The notes: generated from the letters alone by a model not told the origin. Shown: positions 35,157-47,292, counted from the stretch's first letter. The stretch: DNA of 64,000 bases from Adineta ricciae (GCA_905250025.1 CAJNOJ010000384.1:21454-85453); one strand, 5' to 3'. Program-made: numbers and translations.

Positions 35157-35885
35157 AAATCGAAAAAATGAAACTTAATTAATATTCATTTAATAAAACT
35201 TTATAATCGAGTGATAATTATTTCATTAAAAGATTGTTCAATATGATTCATTTGAATATTTCTTTGTCTTACTTTCCATAATTAATACGGTGCGCTAGCA
35301 TCGTATTCTTGAATTCAATCGCATCTTTTTATTATTATTATTATCTTTCTTTCTAGACAACCATCCAAAGTCCATTTTTAGTGACGCGGTGATCAAGGGA
35401 TCGGAGCGTCGTCGGCCAGTTAGCTAGGTGAAGATGAGATATTTCTTCTCAGAATTTCATTAACTGTTGTCGTTTGCCCAAAATAAAACACGAATTTAGT
35501 GGTAAAATGTGGTGATGATATTTGCTAGGGTGAAGATAATTAAAAGAAGAGTAGGCGCGAAAAGATTCGTTAGAAGTCTGTTATGATTAATTGAAAAGAT
35601 AATTAATGAATGCGGCGACCTCATGTCTCGCTAGATTTTAGTTCATAGAGGCTTTGATGTCATAAGTTTGTTTATGGTTTTTGTCAATTGAGAGTGGCCA
35701 TTATTGAATAGAATTTTAGTAACGTATTGATTTTAAATTATTAGAAATTATTTCTTTGTCTATTGTTACGTATAGAAGTTGGGCATAATACGATTTGTTC
35801 GTTGAAAATAAATTTTCTTTTGAAATAGTTGTTATCGGGAGATTGAAAGAGGTTGGTGTAACTAATTATTGTGCTGATTCCATCG
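35157..35885. other. Interval between GCH1 and the Helitron ORF
   Basis: Probably holds the 5' part of the Helitron (which should begin with TC after an A), but I could not fix the end. No other coding sequence seen. Confidence 0.4.
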
Positions 35886-38800
35886 ATGGCACGAAGAAAA
35901 TCGGTTGCTGCTAAAGTGAAAACGTGGCGAAACGCTTATCGTTGTCGTACAGGTGTTCAAGGTCTTAGTTTTTGTTGGCATGTGACTTTATGTATTATTG
36001 AAGTGGTTCAGAGATTTTCAAAATTTAAACAGAACTGTGTCATTGACAATCATTATTCGTCTTCGAATACTCTTCAGGATAGACGAACTATGTGCACGGT
36101 TCATGAAAAGTGTATGTCGTCAGGAAGTGCCGCGTCTGAAAAGCAAGAACAACAACGAGAAGGAGAATCTGAAAATGTGATAATAGTTGGGGAAACTGTG
36201 CGGCAGTTAGTAAGCTTAGTTTCACGATGTGTTGCTCAAAGAAAAAACATATCGTTGATAAAAGAAAAAGCCAAGTGCAATAATTGTTTGAAAAATATTC
36301 TTCATAAAAGAGGCCAAGAGCAGAATAAATGGTTTAGATATGAATATAATAACGAGAAAAATTTTGGAAAACAACACAAAGAGAAAGCAAAGTGTTTGTT
36401 TTCAGAAAAATATCTAAATGATGAAGATTTTCGAATAAAGCATAAAGAGCATTCGCATGCTTGCTTTATGTCTCGATATCACTGAGATGGTTTATTTCGT
36501 AGTCGAATAATTTGTAAAAGTATCGCTAACTATAACAATAATGTAAAGCTGCGACGTGAAAAACAGAAACAGGATCAACATTATCGCCAAATTTTAAAGA
36601 AATGTATGTTGATGGATTTAAATGTTCATAGTACAAGTAGAATTGAATATAATTGTTCATTGGAATCATTTCGTAAAGTTGCTAAAGATGGACCAGATTA
36701 CAGCTGTACTGATTGTCGATTAAAATTCTTTCGTGATCAAGTGTTGTCGTGTATCGAAGGTAAATATTTGAAAATGTGTAAAAGCGAGGAAACAATGGAA
36801 CGTATTAAATCATATTTGAATGCTAATGGTCGACAAAATACTGGTTGTATTTGTAAATTCTGTTCCGAGAAAATAAAACGCGGAGAGATGCCTAGTCGAG
36901 CAATTATTAATAAACTTGAAGTTAGTGAAATACCTGTAGAGTTAGGAAAACTAAATGATTTAGAACGACATCTCATTGCACTTCGAATAGTATTTATGAA
37001 GATAGTGCATTTAGGAGGTGGAAAAATCTCAAATAGATTCGGACAAAAAGGTGTAAAAGGACCATTGCATTGTGTTCCAGTCGATGTTGAAGAAACTGTA
37101 TCTACTTTGCCACGACCGGTAGATCGATCAATGGTTATTCGATTACAATTGAAACGTCAAATAAAGTATAAAGCAGTATGGGAAGAACAATGGATTAATC
37201 CCAATGATATTCGTACGGCTTTGTTTATTTTAAAAGAAATTAACCCAGCATATGCCAACATTAATGTAGTTGATATTATTGAAAATTATTTAATCTCTGA
37301 TAAAGAACGATTTGATCGTGATATTGTTGATGAAAGTATTGAAAAGTCAATAGTGAGTGAAAGGAGAAAACTTAAAAGATCATTTAGCTTTAGGTCGTAA
37401 GGTGATAGTGCGAACGATGATGATGAGATACAGTATATGAAGATAGTGGAGATATTAGAACGAAGTATAATATAGAGACAGCGTCATGTATTCAACCAGC
37501 AAATTTCAATGATACAATCGTTATAGATAATAATAAAGTGATACTAGCCGTGGCGCCTGGAGAGAAAAATAAACTTAACTCTTTATTAACAGAAAAGGGT
37601 GTTGAAAAACTTGCTTTTCCTCATCTGTTTCCAGATGGTAAAGGTTCTTTTGATGAAAATCAAATGAGTAAACTCTATTGGAAAGAATATTGTAAAGTAC
37701 GACTTCTCTCGTCTGATCTACGGTTTGCAAATGATCCTAGCTACATTTTTTATTTGCAATATGTCAGCGATTTGAAACAAGCCTATTCATCAAGTAATAT
37801 TGCATTTCGAAAAATGATTCCTATGACAGCTAGTCAAGGTAAAGATGAAAATCAATTGAAACTACTTCTTAAAAACGATATGATTTATCGACATTTTGAA
37901 ACAGTACCTGGTAGTCCACAATATTGGAATCAACGTTTAAAAGATCTATTCGGTATGAATCGTCAGTTAGGAATTCCGACATTCTTCTTAACATTGTCTT
38001 GTGCAGATATGCGCTGGAAAGAATTTCTTGATGTCATTGCTCGAAATAGTGGAGAAGAAGTAAAAGAAGTTTACAGTTTTCTAGAAAAAGTAAATCTTAT
38101 TCGTAAAAATCCAGTTATTGCTGCACACATGTTTGAACGACGATTTCAAGTATTTATGAAAAAATTTGTGAAAGGTGGTGCATATTGTTTAGGAGAAGTT
38201 ATTGATTGGTTTGCTCGTATTGAAATGCAGATGAGAGGTTCACCACATGCTCATATGCCACTTTGGGTGAAAAATGCACCGAAATACAATGGAAAAAACA
38301 CAGATGAAAAAACTATATTGGAAATTATAGAATTCTGTGATAAGTACACCACGACATGGTTTCCATCAATTGATGAAGATGGAGAATTGCACTATTACGT
38401 CAAGGAACTTCAAAGTCATTCACGGAATCATTCGAAATCATGTTTAATATGTCATGGAACAATTTGCCGTTTCGAATTTCCTCGTGCTATATCACGACGA
38501 ACTTTTATTTCATTTCCATATATGCCTAAAAATGACGAAGACGTTGAACTGATAAAGATTGTGAAAAAAACGTTACGAGATATCAATATTGAATTGAATA
38601 ACCTTGAAAAAGACAAGATTTTAACTTGGACAGACTTTGACACAATTCTCGATAAATACAATTGGACATATGAATACTACGAATGGTCTCTCTCAACTGT
38701 TCATAGTCGACCAAAAATATTTCATAAGAGAGAACCAAATGCACGTTGGATAAATCAATACAATGAAGAGCTTTTGAGGGCTTGGAATGCAAATATGAAC

Positions 38801-40442
38801 ATACAATTTATTTTGGATCCGTATGCATGTGCGAGATATTTAATGTCGTACACGACAAAGCCAGAACGAGAAATGAGCATACTTTTAGAAGCAACACATA
38901 AGGAATGTCGAGAAGGGAATGTAACAGTTCATGAAGAGATGAAAAAATTAACAGGTACTTTTTTTAATCATCGACAAATAAGTGTTCAAGAAGCTATCTA
39001 TCGTGCAGCAAAGATGCCATTAGTCTATTCAAGTCGAGGATTCGTGTTTGTTCCATCTCATTCGAATAGTTGTAGATTTCTTAAATCACGAGAAGCCTTG
39101 CAGCAATTAAATCCTAATGATCAAAATATATATATGAGTAATCTAGCGGATAAATATTTCGATCGTCCATTTGATGAAGAATTCCATATTTGTATGGCTG
39201 ATTTTGCATCGAATTACGAGTTTTTTGCTGTAAAAAGAGTTAGTAAAAATCCAAGAACACCAATAAAATATTTGAGAACTCTTAACTTTGCTGTCAAAAA
39301 ACGAGTTGGAAAATCAGCTATTATTCGCTTTCCTCATTTTCATCGAGAAAATGATGCTGAAAACTATTTCGAAAATCTCTTATCTCTCTATTTACCTATT
39401 CGAAATCGCAATGAATTGAAAAAACCATACGAATTGTTTTATGAAGAAGGAGAAATGTTTGATAATCGAGCAAAATGTAATCGAAAAGTGAAAGATATCG
39501 TTTGTGACAATCGAAAGAAGTATGAAGCTCATTTTGAAATGGCTGATGAATTGAAGACAATTGTTGATGATTTCTCAACAGAAACGAAAGAAGATGAATG
39601 GGCAAATATTGTTTGTAACTCAGATCATTTTGAAATGACTAAAATGAATACTACTGAAAGACAAAAGGAATGTGGGTCGTTTTCAGAGATGTTAAATCGT
39701 ATTCGAAAGTTGAAAAAGAAAGAAGAAATGATAAAACCAGACCGAAATATTCTTAAAAAATGTCATCAACGTTATTTAAATAAATGAAGAATACAGTGTA
39801 CAAGCATTACATTTATTCGCGAAAAATGTTGATGTTGACGAACACAATAATGAAATGCCTGATCGGATATGTAACGATATAAAAGTATTTTATGAAATAG
39901 ATAAAAAAGGAAATCAAGTTAAATCATGTCAAAGAAGATATAGTAAAATTTTACATGCACCACTTCGATTAGCGAAGAACGCACGAATTATGATTACGAA
40001 TAATATTTGTGTTGCTGATGGCTTGGCGAATGGTGTCACAGGACGAATTGTTGATTTTATCGAGAATAAATATAAAGAAATTGTTCGAATTGTAATCAAA
40101 TGTGATTCACCAAGCGCAGGTACTTTGCATAGGACAAGTTGTCAGCATTGTCATAATCGTGATACTGTATGTGTAGAACGAAATAATGAGAACGATGATA
40201 AATATGAAAATAGTTCAACAGATAGCTCTTCAAATAAACAATTGCCTTTAAAACTGAGTCGGGCAATGACTATTCACAAAACACAAGGTCTTACAGTTGA
40301 TGAATTGATTTTGAGCACCAAGGATCTATTTGGTTGTGGTATGGGTTATACAGGTTTATATCGGAACAAAAGAATTAAAAGTCTCTTTTTGAAAGATCTT
40401 CATCTTGAAAAGTTCTATTGTGATGAGGGTGTGGGTGGGTGA
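35886..40442 (+). mobile_element. Helitron, Rep motifs intact but helicase core deleted and frames broken
   Basis: One reading frame runs from ATG 35886 through a single TGA (36483-36485) to 37400, with Cys-rich repeats (KYLNDEDFRIKHKEHSHACF) and a domain like DUF6570 (LNDLERHLIALRIVFMKIVH). After a frameshift the Rep domain occupies ~37427-39787: AFPHLFPDGKG, RLKDLFGMNRQLGIPTFFLT, the HUH motif RGSPHAHMPLW near 38245 and the two-tyrosine motif RYLMSYTTKPE near 38840. A PIF1-like helicase tail follows (39800-40440: LRLAKNARIMITNNICVADG, GVTGRIVDF, LSRAMTIHKTQGLTVDE, MGYTGLYR). Helicase motifs I to III, including any GKT Walker A, are absent. Helitrons move by rolling-circle replication. This copy should not be autonomous. 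Exact termini are undetermined. Confidence 0.88.
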
Positions 40443-40490
40443 TGGTAAATGTGACTTTTTCAAGAAACCCCTATAAAATTTACCATCGAT
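40425..40490. other. G-rich tract followed by a hairpin at Helitron 3' side
   Basis: GAGGGTGTGGGTGGGTG (40425-40441) is followed by a 10-bp stem GATGGTAAAT/ATTTACCATC (about 40440 to 40487). Helitrons end in a hairpin just before CTRR, but no CTRR lies at the expected distance, so identity as the Helitron terminus is unproven. Confidence 0.3.
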
Positions 40491-40494
40491 GAAT

Positions 40495-40974
40495 GCGCTG
40501 GACCAAGAGGAATCGAATGATCATATTATATTCACCATTTGACCTAGTTTGCATAGAGAAAATCGCCAAAAACATCCGGAAGTCGGCTAAAAAAATTGCC
40601 ATTTCGAAAATTGGACCTACAGTATTTTAACTTTTCTCCATAAAAACGGAAGGAATTCGGAAAATTTTTTTCTCAGAAAGATCAGAATTAAAAGCTCTAT
40701 CAACCATAAAAGTTTAATGGAAATCTAAGAAAACTTTTGTACAGTGTGGTTGGGTTCATGTGGAAATCCCGATGTATTCTATCATGAATCAACATACTAA
40801 AAATATTAGTAATAAAGAAAACGATGCCAAAATAAGCGAATTGTGTCGATAGAGCGATAAGCTGGTGATACTTATATTCATATAATAGATGTGTCATTAC
40901 AACGAATGTCTTTGTTGACTCATCAGTGTGCGAAAATTTTCGTATTAGGAAAAAAGCCCTGTCCGATGAAGTGT
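40495..40974. other. Interval without a recognised gene
   Basis: Between the Helitron helicase tail and the target duplication of the DNA transposon. No coding frame or repeat supported. Confidence 0.4.
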
Positions 40975-41088
40975 ATTATTCACAAGGGGGAAACAGCCAA
41001 CTCCAGATTTGAAACTGAAGATATACGGCTGCTGAAGTAATGGAGTACAGTCGAATGTGTTCGGAGAAAATTTAATTTATCGGAGGCC

Positions 41089-41213
41089 GAAGTGGAGTAT
41101 CCTCCGGAGTATGGGAGTATCCTCCGGAGTACGGGAGTATCCCTGGAGTACGGGAGTACTGTCGGAGTACGGGAGTACCGTCGGAGTACGGGAGTACCGC
41201 TGGAGTACAAGAT
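41089..41213. repeat. Subterminal minisatellite, left end of transposon
   Basis: Seven to eight tandem copies of a 15-17-bp unit around GGAGTACGGGAGTA with CCTCC, CTGTC and CCGTC spacers. The same unit lies at the right end (45859-45926) and in the detached end at 54079-54146. Subterminal motif clusters often bind transposase in hAT-type elements. Confidence 0.85.
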
Positions 41214-41565
41214 GTATGATTGAATTTTCGAAGCAATATTGAAATATTATATAACAAGCATTGAATACAAGAACTTATGAATGATAAATAATTCGATTTT
41301 TAACGGATTCTTGCAAATCAGAGCTAGTCTTATTCGTTAAAACTGATAGTTATTAGAGAATTTTCAACGTTTACAAAGCCAACAATGATTCATTAACGTT
41401 CATAACGTAAACCGATATGGGTTCAACAAGTGCAAACACGATCTTTTCTGTTCTTTTGTTATCGTCCGAGATGTTCAAATAGACGATATATAAGAAAAGC
41501 AATGAACGTTGTTCGTTAACTTCATCTTTTCTTTGGCTAGAAAACACATAATTCGTTCTGAACTT

Positions 41566-42462
41566 ATGCCTCGCGTTTCGAATAAACAATCACAATATTC
41601 CATCACCATTGATCTCTCTATGATACCAACAAATGCTTTCAGTCTGCGAGGAGATGCATTCTACTCTCTTGTAGAAGAACTAACATCCAAGGACGTTGAA
41701 GATTTACTCAAGATACAGAAAATTTCGAATGCTCGTTGTTTTCTAAACACAAACTCGTTGGATTTCTTTGACATTCACAGCGATGATCCATTTATTGTCG
41801 ATTTACAAGATCGTCTTTCGATAAAGACTTTGAATAAAAAAAGAACTGTTCTGGCTGGTGTACAAGGATATCTTCATTATCTTCAACAATTACTCAACTC
41901 GTTTCTTATTGCACAGAGAAATAAGCGCATCAAGTCAAACAATTCTACCGATGCCAATAGTCATCCCCACCAAGTACCTTCGACACCGATGCCAATTACG
42001 CCTCTTTCAATCAACTCATCGACAACTGCTGCTTTATTCCATCCAGAACATCGCCATTTTCTCAATGAAAAAATCAAAAGTTGGTGGGAGAAGCATCGTG
42101 ATCAATTCAATCTTGGAAGCGATGCGCTCACTGAACCGGACGATTATCAGATCGTATTCAATAACAAATCCGCTGTTATAAAATGTCGTTGTAATCAAAC
42201 AATTAACATTCCAATACCAAAGGGACGAAAACATTGTCAATTAAGCAATTTTTACAAGCATCTGACGCAAAGTAGTCAATGTGCCGCTGCCAAAAGGAAA
42301 CGTGCGAGCACTGAGCTTGATGACGATACTGATCTGGATATTTCGTTTTCTCCATCATCCTCTGTCGATGCAGCTGGTGGATCTGATACGCAAACAACAA
42401 CTGAAGACGGTCGACAGTCGACGGAATTGAATAGTAATCCAACTGAGTCGGATTTTAAATAA
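41566..42462 (+). CDS. Transposon accessory protein with transposase-like N-domain and Cys/His finger
   Basis: 298 residues from ATG 41566, stop TAA. Residues ~10-115 (NAFSLRGDAFYSLVEEL, LLKIQKISNARCFL, LDFFDIHSDDPFIVDLQDRL) match the N-terminal domain of the transposase encoded downstream. A helix (NEKIKSWWEKHRDQFNL) and a finger-like segment follow (AVIKCRCNQTINIPIPKG, KHCQLSNFYKHL, SSQC), with a C.C...H.C......H......C arrangement. The tail is acidic and Ser-rich (DDDTDLDISFSPSSS). Likely a DNA-binding partner or regulator of transposition; this is inference. In related transposases, as I recall, an N-domain and an SNFYKHL-type finger precede the catalytic core. A relative with a stop lies at 57915-58550. 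Confidence 0.7.
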   Translation: MPRVSNKQSQYSITIDLSMIPTNAFSLRGDAFYSLVEELTSKDVEDLLKIQKISNARCFLNTNSLDFFDIHSDDPFIVDLQDRLSIKTLNKKRTVLAGVQGYLHYLQQLLNSFLIAQRNKRIKSNNSTDANSHPHQVPSTPMPITPLSINSSTTAALFHPEHRHFLNEKIKSWWEKHRDQFNLGSDALTEPDDYQIVFNNKSAVIKCRCNQTINIPIPKGRKHCQLSNFYKHLTQSSQCAAAKRKRASTELDDDTDLDISFSPSSSVDAAGGSDTQTTTEDGRQSTELNSNPTESDFK

Positions 42463-42973
42463 AAGCGACGTCGAACATGAAAACAAATCGGTAAGTTGCA
42501 TAATTAAGAACAACTCTGAAAAGAATTTACCTAAAATTCGATCACTTTTAGATTTCACTTCGTCTTTCAACAATATATGTTCGTCGATTTTTTTTGTATC
42601 ATTCAACTCTTTTTGTCACGGGTTTTGCTGTATTCACCATACATTAATTTTATTTATCGTCTGTTCATCATGCAGTTATTTTATTTCATTAATCGTTTTG
42701 TCTATATCTTCAGTGTAACAAACGTTTTCCTTATAGCTCTGTACAGATTAACTCAAACTTAGATTGAATTTTAAATTAAATACGAAATTAGATTGTATTT
42801 GATAGAAATGTCATTTTTTCCTTATCTAGATCGCAATCTTAGTTGAAGGTTTACGTAAACACTACATCTACTGTGACGCTCAATATCTGCTGTAACTATT
42901 ATTATTCGTCTTGCAAATTACTTAACTGATATTACGTTTTATTCGTCGTGACTGCTGCTCAATTCATACCGTT

Positions 42974-45683
42974 ATGTCGACGAATGACTATGTATTTCCG
43001 TCTGACATATTCTTGCTCAAAGGAAAGATCTTTCATGATTTTCTTGAGACTACTTTTAGCACTGAACTAAAAGAACTTGCTCGTTTACAAGGTTTCTCAT
43101 CTGCTGGTTCTCTTCTTTATTCTAAACGAAATATCCTCGACTTTCTTCTGATCGAATCTAACGATCCAAATCTCAATCATCTGAAACAATTAGCCGCTTT
43201 TCGTGGCAGCAACGGAGCCTGGATGGTCAAAGTCGGCATTCAGTATGATGTAGACTGCCTCATGTCAAATCTTCGTCGCGTTGAGCATCAAGAACGGAAA
43301 GCTTCTTCTGATGGTTCGATTTTAGTATCAAGTACTATCCTCTCGCGTTTCCCATGGTTAGAATCGCTTATTACGTTTTGTCAAAGCTCAATGTTCGTGA
43401 ATGATCGGAATGACTTAACGTTTCTATCAGTATTCGTCGAAAATATGGCAAATAATCTAACGAAATCACCTTATCATAATCGGTACGCGCGAGTTATTGA
43501 AGAATTTGCATTCGTTCTATATGTCTTCGGTGGTCGACAAGCATATGAATTTGTTCGGATCAATCTTCCAGGAAGTCTACCTTCTATGTCCACGCTATCA
43601 AAACTTTTCAATGAAAATAAAGAACAGCTTAGAGAAGGTGAATTTCGCTTCGACTCAATGAAGAATCATTTGGAATCAATGAACGTCAAGTACGCATTTG
43701 CCTCGGAAGATTGTACTGGAGTTGTACAAAAGGTATCCTATGATCGTGAATCCAATTCGTTCATTGGCTTTACTCTTCCACTTCATCATAGTGGTTTTCC
43801 ACAATCATCAGCATTCCATATTGAGACGTTCTCTGATCTTGAGGCGACCTTTAGAAATGAAAAACTATCATCTCTACTGAATATACACGCAATACAACCT
43901 ATTACTCGCCACGGTCAAGATTCTTCGCCTTTCTTCCTTTCTGCCTATGGAACAGACAACAAATTTGACTCATATCATCTAATCAATCGGTGGCTAAAAA
44001 TTTTCGACGAATCTCTCAAACGTGGTGTTCGAATCATTGGTTTTTCTACAGATTGTGACGCACGGTATTTACGCACAATGCGTATAATGACAAATTTTTT
44101 CGCTTCGCTTCCATATTTCGATTTTCGTGAACGTGCCGATGTTTTCAAAGTTAATCTACCTGTTGAATGGAACTGGTTTTATCTTGATTCAACGCAACTA
44201 TTTTTGGTTATTCCGGTAGATATATCTGAAGTTATTCAGCTTATTCTAGATCGACAAGACATAGAGAAGACAGAATGACGTCAGGTGTTTTTCGAGTTTT
44301 GGCGATAGCTGCGAACAAAACAATCTGAAACTTCTTGGATTTCTTTCATGATAAGAAGTACCGATGTCATATCCTTGATACTTTTAGGATCCCATTCATC
44401 TAGCAACGAAAATCCGCAATAGAATGCTTTCTTCTACAACGACTTTACTAATGGGAAATCAACTCGTATCTACTGATGTGTTACAACAGATTCTATCATC
44501 ATCTTCTAAATTATTTCACGGCTTAGTATCTTCCGACTTAAATCCGCGAGATCATCAGAATTATGCATCTTGTTTCAGAATGACCCGTGACGAAATTTTT
44601 CAAGCATTTGAACATATTCACAATTCAAACGCAACTGCCATATATGTCAAACTACTCCGTTGTATTATTGATGCATATATCGAGAAATCAACGTCCTTAT
44701 TGGATAGAATTTTTCACGCTTGGACAAGCGTATTTCTCTCACGTTTATGGTTGTTATGGATCGAAACAATGGGTAAAAGGAAATTGGACAAAATACTTGT
44801 CGAATTAACAAAGAACTCGAACGACGACTATCTTTCTACAAAAAGAAGTGTTCAGCAATATTTTCTAACATCGCAAGCCGTATACTCCATCGAATTGAAT
44901 GCACATTCATTGATCTATTTGGTATTATTAGTAATCGAAGGCAAATTACCGGAGGAGGTATTAGGAATCGATCGTTTTCATTCGCAAACTTGCGAAGCTA
45001 TCTTTCGCTCTGCTCGAGCGTTGTCATCCAATTCTTCATCCGGTATGAATTTTACGACTTCACAGTTTCTGAATCTGATCGAAAAATTATCATTGTTACA
45101 AAAGATTAAACATCAACATGAACAAACAACGTTTCCTGTATTGCGGTTTCCAGTTCATCATAAAAACAAATATTCTTATCCATCGTCTGCGCAGAGCACT
45201 GCTTTAAAACTGCCTACACAAGCGGAAATCGAGCAAACGGTTATTCACGCATTCGAAAAAGCGGCAAGTTATCTTGAACAAGTTGGCATAATGAACGACT
45301 TAAAAAAAAATCAATTGAACGGTATGATTAACCTTAATAATCGTGCTCGAACACTATTTGAAGATCAAGGAATACTCGATCATTTTTCTCAAGAAACCAG
45401 CGATGACGAGAATGACTCCACAGTACATGCATCGGAAACTTCTCAAGAAAATGATGATTTCGATCCGGTACCATACCATATTGATTCTGATAGTTCAGAA
45501 CTAACTTTTCAAACAGTACGTGTATGTGATCATGTCCCACCCCATTTATTATCATCATATTTCAAAGTACATATCGGCAACAATAATAAGTTTATTCACA
45601 AGTCTACTGCAAGTTGGGTTTTAACCGAGCAAAATCAAAAACTGTCCGCCGACCGAACACGACGAGTAACAGAAGCAAAATAA
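42974..45683 (+). CDS. DDE/RNase-H-type transposase, two exons
   Basis: ATG 42974. A 172-bp intron (44216-44387, GTAGAT..TTTTAG) joins two open frames in phase 0, giving 845 residues plus stop at 45683. The unspliced frame would stop at 44278. The N-domain (DIFLLKGKIFHDFLETTF, ARLQGFSSAGSLLYSKRNIL, DFLLIESNDPNL) is shared with the accessory protein. The core shows ASEDCTGVVQKVSYD (~43706), FGTDNK-like AYGTDNKFDSY (~43945), GFSTDCDARYLRTMRI (~44040), then DPIHLATKIRNRML right after the splice and LLDRIFHAWTSVFLSRLWLLW. Spaced Asp residues in these motifs fit a metal-binding catalytic core. A Ser/Asp-rich C-terminal tail follows. It acts in the nucleus on the element's 12-bp ends. Superfamily uncertain (P-like or hAT-like). 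Confidence 0.78.
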
Positions 45684-46039
45684 TGTTTACTTTTTTGTTT
45701 AACATAAAATAAAAGTTTATGAACATCAATTTATTTTCCTACAGCACCTTAATAGCTCAATTTTATACATGAGCATGTCCTGGTGAAAAATCATGGGACA
45801 AAAATTCTAAATTCATCAGTTTTCTAGTTACCTAATACCCATTTAGTATTTTGGGATTCCGGAGTACGGGAGTATCCCGGGAGTATGGGAGTATCATTCG
45901 GAGTACGGGAGTACCGGGATCCGGGAGTGTCGTTTCCCCCTTGATTATTCATCATATGTGACTGTATATAACCACGTATCTTCACAGGACAATGCGTTTT
46001 CGTTTCTATCTGAGTGACATTAATCAATCGAAACCATTT

Positions 46040-46660
46040 CAAGATATACGATGAAAGCGGGTGATACATTGTGGGCTCTCAGCAAACGATACGATATTCC
46101 TCCCGACGAAATCCTAGCTGCCAATCCTGATGTTGTACGTGAGAATTTGCCCACGAGTGGGAAAACAGAAAAGTATCCTAAGTGAAAGTTTTCTTATCAT
46201 GAATTGTCCAGATCACACGTGGAATGGATCGGATCGAACAATTCCAATACGTGTCACAGCTTACGGATGAAATGATAACGATCCGCCAAGTGCAGAAATT
46301 GCTTATCCAAAAAGTGATGGTTATCCCACGAAGCATAATTCAGCGACAGAAGATCAAGGAATCTACGAAGATCCCATTACATTTGCAACAAACAAACGTG
46401 AACTAGACATCGGAACTATGATTTACGTTCCATTCTTAAGAAAATATTTTATTATGGAAGATCTTTGTGAATCAGCAGTACGAGCATGGGATCAAGGACA
46501 GTACACATGCTGATTTGTGGATGGGTCCACAACATTCACCCTATGAACATAACTTGAACATCGAATGATGTGGTTGTTAATCCTTCACAAGACTTACCCG
46601 TCAATACAACACCTCTTCTTTCCAATAATCGATGTACCACCAAATTGTTCGATTAAGGAC
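46040..46660 (+). pseudogene. LysM plus double-psi-barrel-like secreted protein, broken
   Basis: 46050-46160 encodes a LysM domain (MKAGDTLWALSKRYDIPPDE, ILAANPDVVRENLPTS), preceded by an acceptor-like TTTCAAG. After a probable intron, 46225-46560 reads WNGSDRTIPIRVTAYG, then PPSAEIAYPKSDGYPTKHNS, EDPITFATNKRELDIGTMIY and IMEDLCESAVRAWDQGQYTC, then LWMGPQHSPYEHNL. A TGA follows AYG, and a frameshift occurs after QYTC. LysM binds chitin or peptidoglycan. The second part resembles the barrel domain of fungal or bacterial secreted LysM proteins. Such genes in rotifers are usually attributed to horizontal transfer. The DNA transposon inserted ~100 bp upstream. Confidence 0.65.
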
Positions 46661-47292
46661 TTTTGATAGCAACTATTTCATACTTTATCATATATTTTTA
46701 AGTCAATAATGAACTGTCCTATGCATCAATTTGGCCGTCTCTTCTTTTTCAGAAAATATAAGCTCTGAAAGTCCAAAATCAATATCGTATCAAACCGTTT
46801 TGAATTATGAGTCATTGAACGAACTAGACTCGATGACTGTGCCTAGCCCGAGTCGGATATCACTCGTCATGAACAACTTTAACTATCATTTATCTCTAGC
46901 CACTGCGTACAAAATAATTGCCTCTGCACGTTTTTTCACTTAATGTTGACACTTGCTTATATACGGCTCGTCTTGCTGGCAAAAGAAGAAAACACGAAAA
47001 TTCCATGGCGAGCAGTCAGATGACTCGTCGTCTATTTGCAGAAATTTTTGGAACAGCCTTGTTTATCTCAATCTTGAATCCGCTTCATCGGCAAGCAAAC
47101 ATCCTAATGAAAGTGGCCTCTTGAGACTTTCGTTCATCACACATACATGTCGTGTTACCTATCTTAAAATGACATAGATGCTTAGAAACTTCTGATGTTG
47201 GTAGTTATGCAATTCGAGATTGAAAAATCCTATTTTTCGCTTCTTTGAAAAATATTGTTGTGCATCTATTTATTGGGCTGGTGAAGAAAAAT
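46661..47292. other. Interval without a recognised gene
   Basis: Two overlapping short plus-strand frames (46731-46943, 46918-47124) show no known motif. Nothing else seen. Confidence 0.35.

Larger units (their letters stand above)
40983..45943 (+). mobile_element. Complete DNA transposon, 12-bp TIR, 8-bp TSD, two genes
   Basis: The element begins CAAGGGGGAAAC (40983) and ends in its exact inverse GTTTCCCCCTTG (45943). ATTATTCA is duplicated on both sides (40975-40982 and 45944-45951). Total length is 4961 bp. Both ends carry subterminal copies of GGAGTACGGGAGTA. It encodes an accessory protein (41566-42462) and a spliced transposase (42974-45683). An 8-bp TSD is typical of the hAT and P superfamilies. 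The transposase core motifs recall P/THAP9-like or related RNase-H-fold transposases, but superfamily placement is not settled. Every element expected for activity appears present: ends, TSD and open frames. Confidence 0.9.

Noticed and set aside
40425-40441. Interstitial telomere array
   Set aside because: Only one TGTGGG-like hexamer with irregular G-rich neighbours; not a tandem array.
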